A stretch of DNA of 64,000 nt from positions 4,216,001 to 4,280,000 of the forward strand of contig OY969623.1 in NCBI GenBank assembly GCA_963701675.1, given 5' to 3'. Shown in pieces: positions 8,865-16,814 of this stretch (the stretch's first letter is position 1; each line of letters opens with the position of its first letter). Position numbers and translations under genes: made by a program. The notes under the pieces are model-generated. The model ran no database searches. It worked only from the letters and a program-made list of their open reading frames with translations, and was not told where the DNA came from. This DNA is from G963701675 sp963701675 (lineage in GTDB: Bacteria; Planctomycetota; Planctomycetia; Gemmatales; Gemmataceae).

Positions 8865-9905
8865 ATGGCGGATCGTTCCCGCGAGGTTATTCCGAACATG
8901 CACGAGAAGCAAGGGCAAGGATCTGCCCGCCCCTCGACTCCGTTTCACATGTCCGCGTCCGTAATCGACCCGGTTTGTGGAATGACGGTGAACCCCGATA
9001 CCGCGGCGGGATCGACTGTCTACGGCGGGAAGTGGTATTACTTTTGCCATTCCGGTTGCCTGCGAAAATTCCAAGAGAACCCGCGCCTCTATCTCGATTC
9101 ATCGGTTCGCGAAAAACTCGAGCCCACATCGGCTGCACCACAAACGTACTTTTGCCCGATGGACCCGGAGGTCGTAAGCAATCGACCGGACAGTTGTCCA
9201 AAATGCGGCATGGCACTGGAGCCGCGGACTCCCATGCGCGAGGATGCGCCCAACCCGGAATTGGTTGATCTGAGCCGGCGATTTTGGGTCGGGGTTATCC
9301 TCACGACTCCCCTTGTTATCCTCGCCATGAGCCACGGGCACTTAGCCCACATATTCCCATGGTTGGGCGACATCGAAAACTGGGTCCAACTTGGACTCGC
9401 AACCCCGGTTGTCCTCTGGTGCGGTTGGCCGTTCTTTGCACGTGCGGCGACGTCCATCGTGAACTTGAGCCCGAACATGTTTACTCTAATCGCGCTGGGC
9501 GTCAGTGCGGCATTTGTGTACAGCTTGATCGCCACCGCCGCCGCACACCTGTTTCCTGAGAATGCGGCGAGAGTCTACTATGAAACTTCAGCGGTAATCA
9601 TCGTGCTCGTCCTCCTCGGCCAAATTCTCGAAGTGCGTGCCCGAGCGCAAACAAGTTCCGCCATCCGCAACCTGCTCGATCTCGCGCCGCCTACCGCACG
9701 TGTCGTCGTCAACAATGATCAAGAAAACGACATCCCGCTCGAATTGGTTCAGCCCGGCGACATCTTGCGAGTAAGACCCGGCGAGCGCGTACCGGTCGAC
9801 GGCGTTGTCATTGACGGGAAAAGCTCGGTCGACGAGTCGATGATTTCGGGTGAACCGATGCCGGTGGCCAAAGATCCAGGCGCAAAGTCATCGGCGCAAC
9901 GGTAA
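8865..9905 (+). CDS. copA: Copper P-type ATPase CopA, N-terminal part (frameshifted)
   Basis: This is the 5' part of a P1B-type copper-exporting ATPase. It carries a YHS domain (DPVCGMTV to CHSGCLRKF), a heavy-metal-binding HMBD domain (YFCPMDPEV to CPKCGMAL), the first membrane helices and most of the actuator domain, with the loop SMISGEPMPV (TGE-type). No HMA domain is present; YHS plus HMBD take its place. The frame ends abruptly at 9905, where one base is missing near 9888: restoring it gives VIGATVNGTGAFLMRAERVG, the normal continuation, joining the 9923-11209 segment. Alternative starts are at 8898 and 8949. Confidence 0.85.
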   Translation: MADRSREVIPNMHEKQGQGSARPSTPFHMSASVIDPVCGMTVNPDTAAGSTVYGGKWYYFCHSGCLRKFQENPRLYLDSSVREKLEPTSAAPQTYFCPMDPEVVSNRPDSCPKCGMALEPRTPMREDAPNPELVDLSRRFWVGVILTTPLVILAMSHGHLAHIFPWLGDIENWVQLGLATPVVLWCGWPFFARAATSIVNLSPNMFTLIALGVSAAFVYSLIATAAAHLFPENAARVYYETSAVIIVLVLLGQILEVRARAQTSSAIRNLLDLAPPTARVVVNNDQENDIPLELVQPGDILRVRPGERVPVDGVVIDGKSSVDESMISGEPMPVAKDPGAKSSAQR

Positions 9906-9922
9906 ACGGAACCGGCGCATTC

Positions 9923-11209
9923 TTGATGCGCGCCGAGCGCGTCGGACGTGACACCCTGCTCGCCAAAATCGTTCACCTGGTTGGCGAGGCACAAAGCAGC
10001 CGAGCGCCCATTCAACGGCTCGCGGATCGAGTGTCGGCGTACTTCGTGCCGGCCGTGCTGTTGGTAAGCATCGCGACGTTTGTTGTGACGGCGGTTTGGG
10101 GAGCGGAACCCCGCCTTGCCAACGCCATGGTCCGGGCCGTCGCCGTCCTCATCATCGCCTGTCCGTGTGCGTTGGGTTTGGCAACGCCGATGGCTGTCAT
10201 GGTGGGAACCGGCCGCGGCGCAGAGCACGGCGTCCTTATTCGTGATGCGGCCGCACTGGAAACGCTCCACGAAGCCGACACGCTGGTCGTCGACAAGACC
10301 GGAACGTTGACCGAAGGAAAGCCGCGCTTGACCACCCTGGAACCGACGCATGGCTTCAAGGCGGATGATGTGTTGCGCCTCGCAGCCGGCCTAGAACGCG
10401 GCAGCGAGCACCCGCTCGCACATGCGGTTGGCAAAGCCGCGACATCCCGTGGCCTTAGTTTGTCTTCGCCGGACGAGTTCCAGGCCATCCCTGGAAAAGG
10501 AGTAAAGGGAAAAGTTGAAGGCCGGGACATCCTCGTGGGCAACAGGGCGATGCTCGCCGCGGCCAAGATCGACGTATCCGGCTATTTGTCGCGGATCGCT
10601 TCATTGCAAGCGAAGGCGAATTCGGTAATGATCGTGGCGATCGACCATCGGGTGGCCGGCATCCTCGCGGTTTCGGATCCTATCCGGGAGACCACTCCGG
10701 AGGCTATCCGCATACTAAAGTCGGAGGGAATACGCGTCATCATGCTGACCGGCGACAGCAAGACCACTGCCGAGGCTGTCGCACAGGGCCTCGGCATCGA
10801 CGAGATTGTTGCGGATGCACTACCGGCTCAGAAGCAATCCGAGGTGAAAAAACTCCAAGCCGCGGGGCGAAAAGTTGCATTCGCGGGCGACGGCATAAAC
10901 GATGCACCTGCTCTGGCGCAGGCGAACGTCGGAATCGCTCTCGGTACCGGAACCGACGTGGCGATGGCAAGCGCCGGCATTACGTTGGTACGGGGCGATC
11001 TTCGCGGAATCGTCCGTGCCCGCCGACTGAGTCATGCAACCGTCCGAACCATCCGGCAAAATCTCTTCCTGGCGTTTGTCTACAATGCCGTGAGTGTGCC
11101 GGCGGCGGCCCTGGGGCTCCTTAGTCCGATCTGGGCCAGCGCGGCGATGAGCTTGAGTTCGCTGTCCGTGGTGGGCAATTCGCTTCGCCTCCGAAAGCAA
11201 CGTCTGTGA
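9923..11209 (+). CDS. copA: Copper P-type ATPase CopA, C-terminal part (frameshifted)
   Basis: This holds the remainder of the copper pump: membrane helices with the ion-binding motif CPCALGLATP, phosphorylation site DKTGTLTEG, nucleotide-binding SEHPLAHAVG, hinge GDGINDAPALAQANVG, and last helices with FVYNAVSVP and MSLSSLSVVGN. The YN and M-x-x-SS residues in the last two helices are the P1B-1 (Cu+) signature. It would move Cu+ out of the cytoplasm at the cost of ATP. It is the direct continuation of the 8865-9905 frame after one missing base near 9888. A DUF1573 lipoprotein gene follows 12 bases later and may be co-transcribed. Confidence 0.9.
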   Translation: MMRAERVGRDTLLAKIVHLVGEAQSSRAPIQRLADRVSAYFVPAVLLVSIATFVVTAVWGAEPRLANAMVRAVAVLIIACPCALGLATPMAVMVGTGRGAEHGVLIRDAAALETLHEADTLVVDKTGTLTEGKPRLTTLEPTHGFKADDVLRLAAGLERGSEHPLAHAVGKAATSRGLSLSSPDEFQAIPGKGVKGKVEGRDILVGNRAMLAAAKIDVSGYLSRIASLQAKANSVMIVAIDHRVAGILAVSDPIRETTPEAIRILKSEGIRVIMLTGDSKTTAEAVAQGLGIDEIVADALPAQKQSEVKKLQAAGRKVAFAGDGINDAPALAQANVGIALGTGTDVAMASAGITLVRGDLRGIVRARRLSHATVRTIRQNLFLAFVYNAVSVPAAALGLLSPIWASAAMSLSSLSVVGNSLRLRKQRL

Positions 11210-11221
11210 GGAACACAACAG

Positions 11222-11662
11222 ATGCGGCAATTGGCCCTGTTTTTAACAACCGCGAGCCTAGTCGTCGCCGGGTGCAACCCACCTGCGTCGACAACTCGGT
11301 CAGCAACGACAACGACTTCCACGCCAAGTCCGGCGACGCTCCTGGAAGTGTCACCTTCCTTCGTTGACTTTGGCACAGTGGTGCAGGGCGAGCGGAAAGA
11401 GGTGGAAATCACCCTCACCAATCACGGCGCCGAGGCCGTGGAGATTACGAAAACCAAGTCCAGCTGCGAGTGTTTTCAAGTGAAAACACCCTCCGAGTTC
11501 GTCGAGCCGGGTCAAAAAATGAAGGCCTCCGCCGTCCTGGATCTGAGCGACGACCCGAAATTCACCGGTAAATTAGGTCTCGAACTAAGCGGATCAATGA
11601 GGTCAGGGAAGACGCCGGCATTCGTGCTCCGGGCCGAAGTCAAAGTAATCCCCAAGCCCTAA
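11222..11662 (+). CDS. DUF1573 lipoprotein
   Basis: A 146-residue protein with a lipobox (LVVAGC, so Cys at about residue 18), a Thr/Ser-rich linker and a DUF1573 Ig-like domain: SPSFVDFGTVVQGERKEVEI, then LTNHGAEAVEITKTKSSCEC, the family signature with its Cys pair. DUF1573 domains are beta-sandwiches of unknown role in secreted proteins. It sits 12 bases after the copper ATPase. A metal-linked role is tempting because of the Cys pair, but unproven. Confidence 0.8.
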   Translation: MRQLALFLTTASLVVAGCNPPASTTRSATTTTSTPSPATLLEVSPSFVDFGTVVQGERKEVEITLTNHGAEAVEITKTKSSCECFQVKTPSEFVEPGQKMKASAVLDLSDDPKFTGKLGLELSGSMRSGKTPAFVLRAEVKVIPKP

Positions 11663-11842
11663 TTTCTCAACTCCTCAGCATTTCCCCATTTAGTTCGGGA
11701 AGTCCTGTTCGTTCGGGATACAATCTGCGTTTAGCTAGGTGGCGGAAACGGGTCCGCCACCAGTTCGCAACAAGCCGACCACTGCCGAGACGCGCACAAC
11801 GGATGTTGGCCGGCAGTTGCCCATCACTCAAAGGAGGTAGCA

Positions 11843-12349
11843 ATGTCAGGTATCCCGAAGTGTTGTAAGCTCGGAGCCTTGCTCTGGGCGGGAGGGGCAG
11901 CGCTGTTGGCGTTGCACCTTGCCAGTGAGGGACCATCGGCTCGCTTGCTTGCATCGACGGAGATGCGCAATCAAGCACGCGGCGCCGCGCCGGTTCCGTG
12001 TACCCACATCCTCATCAACACGACGTGTGGAGACAAGGGCGCCGACAACAATCAAGGTGGGGTGCCCTGTCGGTTCAAGCCGCAGGCCATATGCCAGCGG
12101 CGGTGCAAAGCCTGCACTAACCTGAACGCTCCCCACTCGTACTTCACCAACAAGTTCAAGCCGTGGAATGCGCACCAGTGCCAAGCCGGTGGCGTTACCA
12201 ATGGCTGTGGTGTCGTGATCAATGGGGCGAAATGCCAATGGAACGCGGCCGGACAAGTTTGCTTGTGCGTGGGCGGACAACCCGACCCCAACAACCCGTG
12301 TTTCCTGGGCGACCCGATTTGCAAGTTCGACTGCGTCCCCGTGCCCTAG
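11843..12349 (+). CDS. Cys-rich secreted protein of unknown function
   Basis: A 168-residue protein with an N-terminal hydrophobic signal (LGALLWAGGAALLALHL), a short linker, then a domain with many cysteines: CTHILINTTCGDKG, CRFKPQAICQRRCKAC, CQAGGVTNGCG, AKCQWNAAGQVCLC and CKFDCVPVP. The regular pairs suggest a disulfide-stapled fold. A strong ribosome binding site, AAAGGAGG, lies 5 bases before the ATG, suggesting high expression. It is the first gene of a cluster with a LolA-like protein, a C39-like/DUF1573 protein and a DUF1559 protein, and a hairpin just downstream could set its relative dose. Not recognised as a known family. Confidence 0.65.
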   Translation: MSGIPKCCKLGALLWAGGAALLALHLASEGPSARLLASTEMRNQARGAAPVPCTHILINTTCGDKGADNNQGGVPCRFKPQAICQRRCKACTNLNAPHSYFTNKFKPWNAHQCQAGGVTNGCGVVINGAKCQWNAAGQVCLCVGGQPDPNNPCFLGDPICKFDCVPVP

Positions 12350-12370
12350 GCGGCGCTGTCGTCACTCCGC

Positions 12371-12393
12371 GGGTGGGCGCTCAAGGCCCACCC
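12371..12393 (+). other. Intergenic hairpin, possible transcript-processing or attenuation site
   Basis: An 8-base-pair perfect stem (GGGTGGGC and GCCCACCC) with a 7-base loop lies 21 bases after the Cys-rich protein gene and 48 bases before the next start. No T-tract follows, so it is not a clear terminator. It could stabilise the upstream mRNA segment or slow RNA polymerase. Confidence 0.4.
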
Positions 12394-12440
12394 CGGTGTG
12401 CTTCTGAATCACCGACCCATTCATCCTCAGGAGGCGTGTC

Positions 12441-13577
12441 ATGTGTTTCGGCAGGGCATTCTGGTTCAGTTTGACCGGTGTTGTTTTCACGATGGCGTTG
12501 CAGCCGGCGACGGCTCAGGAAATCACGGTTCCCCAAGTGCTCGACTTGCTTGAGGGGTCCACATCCGGAATTAAGTCATTTGATGTAACGGTCGAGACTA
12601 CCACAAGTTTTTTGCTCAAGTATGAGACGGCCGGAGAAGGACCTGATCGCGAAGTGACGAGCAGTCGCAAGCTGCGTCCCGACGAAGAACCAACCATGAG
12701 CCGCATGTTCACGCGTCAACGCTACGAACGCGGCAACGGCCGGATCGAGTACCTCAACGCACCCGGCGGCAAACCAACGACCGTTATCGTTCACGACGGT
12801 GAGGTGGAAAAGGTCCTTGATCTACATAAAGGAACGGGGTTGATACGCCGGCCGAACGCCATCTTGCTCGGCGCCGGCTGCGACTACCTTGAATCGTACC
12901 GGAGCTTGCACGGGCGTTTGGCTCTGGCCCGAAGCCTCCGCCAACGAAGCGATGTGACCGCACGCCGAACGGACAACCACGTCGTTGTGGAAACCTACCC
13001 GAACCCGGAGGCCGACATCAATTATCCGCAATGGGGTTTCCGCGTCACTCTCGACCCGACTCGCGGCTTCATTCCTGTCATTGTCGAGCGCTTCGAAGTG
13101 TTCAAAGGGAAACCCGTCATTGGCGCCCGTCGAACGGTGACGGAGGTCAAGGATATCGGCGGCGGCGTCTGGGTCCCGCTCAAGGTCGTAACGCAACTTT
13201 ATGACGACGACCCCGACCGGCAGACGTTCGGGGAACTCGCGAATGAGATTACCTTGACCGTCGATCAGTCGAAATCAACGTGGAACAAATCCATTACGGA
13301 AGCGGCATTTCAACTTACGTTTCCGGCGGGAGTTCAAACCAACGACTATCTCCGAGAGGTTAGTTACGTCACCGGGAAGTCTGACCCGGGAAAGAACCTG
13401 AAGGATCTTGCTTCCAGGACCAAGCAACGATTGCCCATCGTTAGCAGTGTCTACCCCGTTGAAGAGCCCAAGCGAGCGCCGGTAGCCTGGATTGTGGCTG
13501 GTGCATTCGCACTCACCGCCGCCGTCGCTGGGACATTCTTCTTCATTCGAAAGCGCAGACTGGAGCCGCAGATATGA
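12441..13577 (+). CDS. LolA-like secreted protein with C-terminal membrane anchor
   Basis: A 378-residue protein: signal peptide (FSLTGVVFTMALQPATAQ), a beta-rich domain resembling the lipoprotein-carrier (LolA/LppX) fold by pattern (SGIKSFDVTVETTTSF, then FTRQRYERGNGRIEYLN), and a C-terminal helix (VAWIVAGAFALTAAVAGTFF) with a basic tail. It would sit in the periplasm anchored to the membrane. The LolA link is weak, based on strand pattern only. It overlaps the start of the next gene by 4 bases, so the two are translationally coupled. Confidence 0.6.
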   Translation: MCFGRAFWFSLTGVVFTMALQPATAQEITVPQVLDLLEGSTSGIKSFDVTVETTTSFLLKYETAGEGPDREVTSSRKLRPDEEPTMSRMFTRQRYERGNGRIEYLNAPGGKPTTVIVHDGEVEKVLDLHKGTGLIRRPNAILLGAGCDYLESYRSLHGRLALARSLRQRSDVTARRTDNHVVVETYPNPEADINYPQWGFRVTLDPTRGFIPVIVERFEVFKGKPVIGARRTVTEVKDIGGGVWVPLKVVTQLYDDDPDRQTFGELANEITLTVDQSKSTWNKSITEAAFQLTFPAGVQTNDYLREVSYVTGKSDPGKNLKDLASRTKQRLPIVSSVYPVEEPKRAPVAWIVAGAFALTAAVAGTFFFIRKRRLEPQI

Positions 13578-15289
13578 AAACGCTCACCCTCTTTACTTTG
13601 CTATGCGGATGCATCGCTGCCCGCGCAGACGTGCCCAGTGTCAAGGATGTGGTCGAACTGCAAGACTATGCGCCGTGCGGAACGGTAAGCCTGTATCTTG
13701 CGGCGCAGATGCGGGAAGTGCCGGCCGAGTGGAATCAGGTGGTCGAGCTGGTGGGCCCAATGAAAGCCGACCGGACTCATTCCTTCGAAGACCTCTCCCG
13801 GGCGGCAAAGCACCTCGGCATGCATCCCGTTGGACTACACGCGAGCCGGGAAAGCCTGAAGAACTTGCCGATGCCCGCCATTGTGCAGGTTCACGATCCG
13901 AAGAACCCGGACGAGCCCGCGCACTTGCTGGTGTTGGTACGCACCGAAGCGGACGGTGTCTGGCTCCTTGACGCACCGTTTCCCGCTCACTTTCTTCCGG
14001 ATTCGAAGTTCGCGGAAACGTGGACCGGAAACACACTCGTTTTCGCCCGCGATGCTGCGGAGGCGTCTCAGATTGCTGCGCCGACACAGGATCGCCGATT
14101 GACGAGCGTGGCGCTCTGGGTACTCGTCGGCGCCGGTGGCGTGTTGCTACTTGTGTTCGCCCTCCGAAGCTGGGTGTTGACGCGACGCCAGGCGGGCACG
14201 GTAATGCGTTCGAGTTGGACTCTTCTCGCACTTCCACGTCGTCGCATCGCAATCGGCAGTGTGGTTGCCCTCGGCATAGTCGTCGGATTCGCGGTGATTC
14301 TCGGGTCGGGTCAGCTTAGCGCACGGGCGGACCTCCCACCACGTTGTGTCTTTGAACAGCCGGTATTCGAGTTGGGACAACTTCCACTGGGTGAAAATAC
14401 CATTCCGGTGACGATCAAGAACGACGGCGACGCACCGCTCTTGATTTCGTCGGTTCAGTCCACGTGCTCATGTGCAGTCGTCAAAGCGCCGGAGTCGATC
14501 GAACCACGGCAAAGCGTCGTCATCGAAGTTGTCCTGACGGTCTCTCCTGGCCCGCACGGCGCACGTATCACTATCGAGTCGAACGACCCGGCCGGCGCGA
14601 AACACTTGGCCCTGTCGTGGCAAGGCGCAGCCGAACCGCGTTGCGTTCCAGGCGGCATCTCCGAGCCGGCGGCCCCGATCGGGCGACCGTATGAACGTAC
14701 GCTCAAAGTCATCTACCCGGGCGGCAAATCGGCAATCCAGCCACACGTGGAGAAGTTCGAGTGCCCGTCTCCCCGAGTCAAAGTCCGGGAAGGAAGCAAC
14801 AACCCGACGGCCGCACGGTTCGCGAATTCCGGCTTGTTGGTCAACGTTCAAGGTGAGTTGGAGGTTCACGTGACCGTCGATCCCGCATCATCACCCGACC
14901 TGCTGCAAACGGCCGGCACGCTGGTGTTACGGCACGGAAACTCCATCGTGAATGTCCGTGTTCCCATCGACGTGCGCTTCACCGGCACGGCTTTGGCGCC
15001 GGATGTCGACACCGTCAGCTTCGCTGCGGGTCGGCCAGGCGAACTGGTCGGCCAGGAAAGGACTATCCGTGTGACATCGAAAGCGGGCGGCGAAATCGAG
15101 GTCCGAGATGTACCGGCCTGGATGGCCTGCACGGTAGTGGATCGCGATGAGCGTGGTTTCTCGCTTCAACTCAAAATCGTGGAGCAGCCGCGTGACCCGC
15201 TGTCGCAGTTTGCGATCTCCGTGGGAGCGACGAACGAAGCAGGATCGTTCGTTCCGGTAAGTGTCAATGTCTTTACGAATGGGTTGTGA
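13574..15289 (+). CDS. C39 peptidase-like/DUF1573 fusion membrane protein
   Basis: A 571-residue protein. After a signal peptide comes a papain-like C39 domain with the possible triad Cys35 (DYAPCGTVSL), His117 (EPAHLLVLV) and Asp133 (VWLLDAP), then two membrane helices (about 176-200 and 225-250). The C-terminal half has a DUF1573 domain (FELGQLPLGENTIPVTI, SVQSTCSCAVV) and further Ig-like repeats. C39 domains usually cut double-glycine leaders inside the cell; this one has a signal peptide, so the domain should face the periplasm. It is coupled to the LolA-like gene by a 4-base overlap. Activity is unproven. Confidence 0.7.
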   Translation: MKTLTLFTLLCGCIAARADVPSVKDVVELQDYAPCGTVSLYLAAQMREVPAEWNQVVELVGPMKADRTHSFEDLSRAAKHLGMHPVGLHASRESLKNLPMPAIVQVHDPKNPDEPAHLLVLVRTEADGVWLLDAPFPAHFLPDSKFAETWTGNTLVFARDAAEASQIAAPTQDRRLTSVALWVLVGAGGVLLLVFALRSWVLTRRQAGTVMRSSWTLLALPRRRIAIGSVVALGIVVGFAVILGSGQLSARADLPPRCVFEQPVFELGQLPLGENTIPVTIKNDGDAPLLISSVQSTCSCAVVKAPESIEPRQSVVIEVVLTVSPGPHGARITIESNDPAGAKHLALSWQGAAEPRCVPGGISEPAAPIGRPYERTLKVIYPGGKSAIQPHVEKFECPSPRVKVREGSNNPTAARFANSGLLVNVQGELEVHVTVDPASSPDLLQTAGTLVLRHGNSIVNVRVPIDVRFTGTALAPDVDTVSFAAGRPGELVGQERTIRVTSKAGGEIEVRDVPAWMACTVVDRDERGFSLQLKIVEQPRDPLSQFAISVGATNEAGSFVPVSVNVFTNGL

Positions 15290-15302
15290 ACGACACGTAT
15301 CA

Positions 15303-15328
15303 GGCTCACGGGGTCAAACCCGTGGGCC
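15303..15328 (+). other. Intergenic hairpin before the DUF1559 gene
   Basis: A 10-base-pair stem with one G-U pair (GGCTCACGGG and CCCGTGGGCC) and loop GTCAAA, 13 bases after the C39/DUF1573 gene and 25 bases before the DUF1559 start. No T-tract follows. With the hairpin at 12371 it suggests segmental control inside this cluster. Confidence 0.4.
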
Positions 15329-15353
15329 TGGCGTGCCACTCCGGAGGCCAATC

Positions 15354-16247
15354 ATGGTTAACAAGTTCGAACGGCGCGGCGTGACACTGGTCGAACTGCT
15401 GGTGGTCATTGCCATCATCGGCATCCTGCTCGGCATCTTGCTCCCCGCCGTTCAGCGCGTTCGGGATAGTGCCAATCGCGTCGTCTGCATCGATCGGCTA
15501 AAGCAAATCGGCCTGGCGCTTCATCACTACCACGAAGGCCATCTCTCTCTGCCTCCCGGTGTGAGTTACAAGGACGGCGACGATCCACACCCGCACATGA
15601 GTTGGTGCACTCGACTGTTGCCCTACCTGGAGCAGGAAGCGCTGTGGAAAGAAACACTCAAGGCCTATGCCGAGGAACCGTTCTTCGTCAAAACTCCGCC
15701 CCATGTGGGCCTCGGAACCGTGATGCCCATCTTCACTTGTCCCTCGGACCCTCGCACCCGTCAGGCGGTCGAGTGGGTCTCCGTGAAGGTAGCTTTTACC
15801 TCATTCCTCGGAGTCGGCGGTATTGACTACAGCACCAAGGATGGCGTGTTTTTTGTCGACTCCCATGTCCGAATGAACGAAATCACCGACGGCGCCAGCA
15901 ACACGCTCCTGGTCGGCGAACGACCGCCGAGCGCAAACTACGCCCTCGGTTGGTGGTATGCGGGATGGGGCCAAGCCAAGGACGGCTCCGGCGACCTCGT
16001 CCTCGGCGTCAAGGAAAAGAACGTGTCGATATACGGCGAAGGGTGTCCCGACGGCCCGTATGAATTCAGCTCGGGGACGCTGATCAACCAGTGTGATGCG
16101 TTCCACTTCTGGAGCCCACACGTCGGCGGCGGCGCTCATTTCCTGCTTGCGGACGGGTCGGCGCGATTTGTACGGTATACAGCGGCGTCGATCATGCCGG
16201 CGCTTGCGACACGCGGAGGTGGGGAGGCAGGAACTTTAGCGGAGTGA
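15354..16247 (+). CDS. DUF1559 pseudopilin-like protein
   Basis: A 297-residue DUF1559 protein. The N-terminus has the prepilin-type signal: RRGVTLVELLVVIAIIGIL, with a glutamate at the usual place after the cleavage site, then LKQIGLALHHYHE. The C-terminal DUF1559 core has HVGGGAHFLLADG, with 10 residues between His and Asp rather than the usual 9. The ATG at 15354 was chosen because a GGAGG lies 7 bases upstream and it gives the prepilin leader directly. DUF1559 proteins are the expanded pseudopilin-like family of planctomycetes, probably assembled through type II secretion or type IV pilus machinery. Likely the last gene of the cluster. Confidence 0.85.
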   Translation: MVNKFERRGVTLVELLVVIAIIGILLGILLPAVQRVRDSANRVVCIDRLKQIGLALHHYHEGHLSLPPGVSYKDGDDPHPHMSWCTRLLPYLEQEALWKETLKAYAEEPFFVKTPPHVGLGTVMPIFTCPSDPRTRQAVEWVSVKVAFTSFLGVGGIDYSTKDGVFFVDSHVRMNEITDGASNTLLVGERPPSANYALGWWYAGWGQAKDGSGDLVLGVKEKNVSIYGEGCPDGPYEFSSGTLINQCDAFHFWSPHVGGGAHFLLADGSARFVRYTAASIMPALATRGGGEAGTLAE

Positions 16248-16387
16248 GATACGTCAGCACTTCCTAGTCGTCTGAAGTGACGCGGCGGATAGGGAAACAT
16301 TACGCAGCTTTTTTGTCAATTCTCAAGAACTCACCGCCGAACTGAATCCGACATGTGATACAGTGTGCCCCAAAATCGGAGGCGTAC

Positions 16388-16708
16388 GTGAAATCCAAAC
16401 ACATTCAGACCGTTCCATTAACGGAAGAGAATCAACCGATTTCGCTAATCGAGCCTTGGATGGCGCTCTATGAAGCGGAAAGAGCCCGGGCAATCGAGCT
16501 CGCCCTTGGGCAATTAACCTGGAGAGGCAGAGTGGTCATTAGTCTCCTGTTCGGGCTCCACGGGCAGTATGTGTATAGCATGGAGGACGTCGCCAAACTT
16601 CTTCGTGTCGGCCGTGAACGGATCGGGAACTTTGTTCCGGACATTATGCTACGGCTCACGCGCTTGAAAAGTCGGCGGTTGCGGGTGTTTTTTGAGGAGT
16701 TGGAATGA
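16388..16708 (+). CDS. Orphan sigma-70 region 4 protein
   Basis: A 106-residue protein that matches only the C-terminal part of RpoD. The window's own rpoD has YTLEEVGRIFKVTRERVRQI; here the same place reads YSMEDVAKLLRVGRERIGNF, followed by the basic LKSRRLRVFFEEL (RpoD: VRSRQLEGFLDG). Region 4 binds the -35 box and the beta flap, so this could compete with, or substitute for, RpoD region 4. Regions 1-3 are absent. Start: GTG at 16388, with GGAGG 6 bases upstream; another GTG at 16355 is possible. A convergent membrane-bound XRE regulator lies next to it. Confidence 0.65.
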   Translation: MKSKHIQTVPLTEENQPISLIEPWMALYEAERARAIELALGQLTWRGRVVISLLFGLHGQYVYSMEDVAKLLRVGRERIGNFVPDIMLRLTRLKSRRLRVFFEELE

Positions 16709-16814
16709 TAGCTCCGAAGTTCGACCAGCAAGATAACCCGCGCTTACCGTCGAAGGAACGTTGGTACCCTGCCAGTGGCTCACTCCGCCGACCCGGCTAA
16801 GAAAGATCGACGAT

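Noticed and set aside
9880..9925. Programmed frameshift in copA
   Set aside because: There is no slippery heptamer with a following stem or a ribosome binding site near the site, and four other genes in the window show the same kind of single-base loss, so a missing base is simpler.
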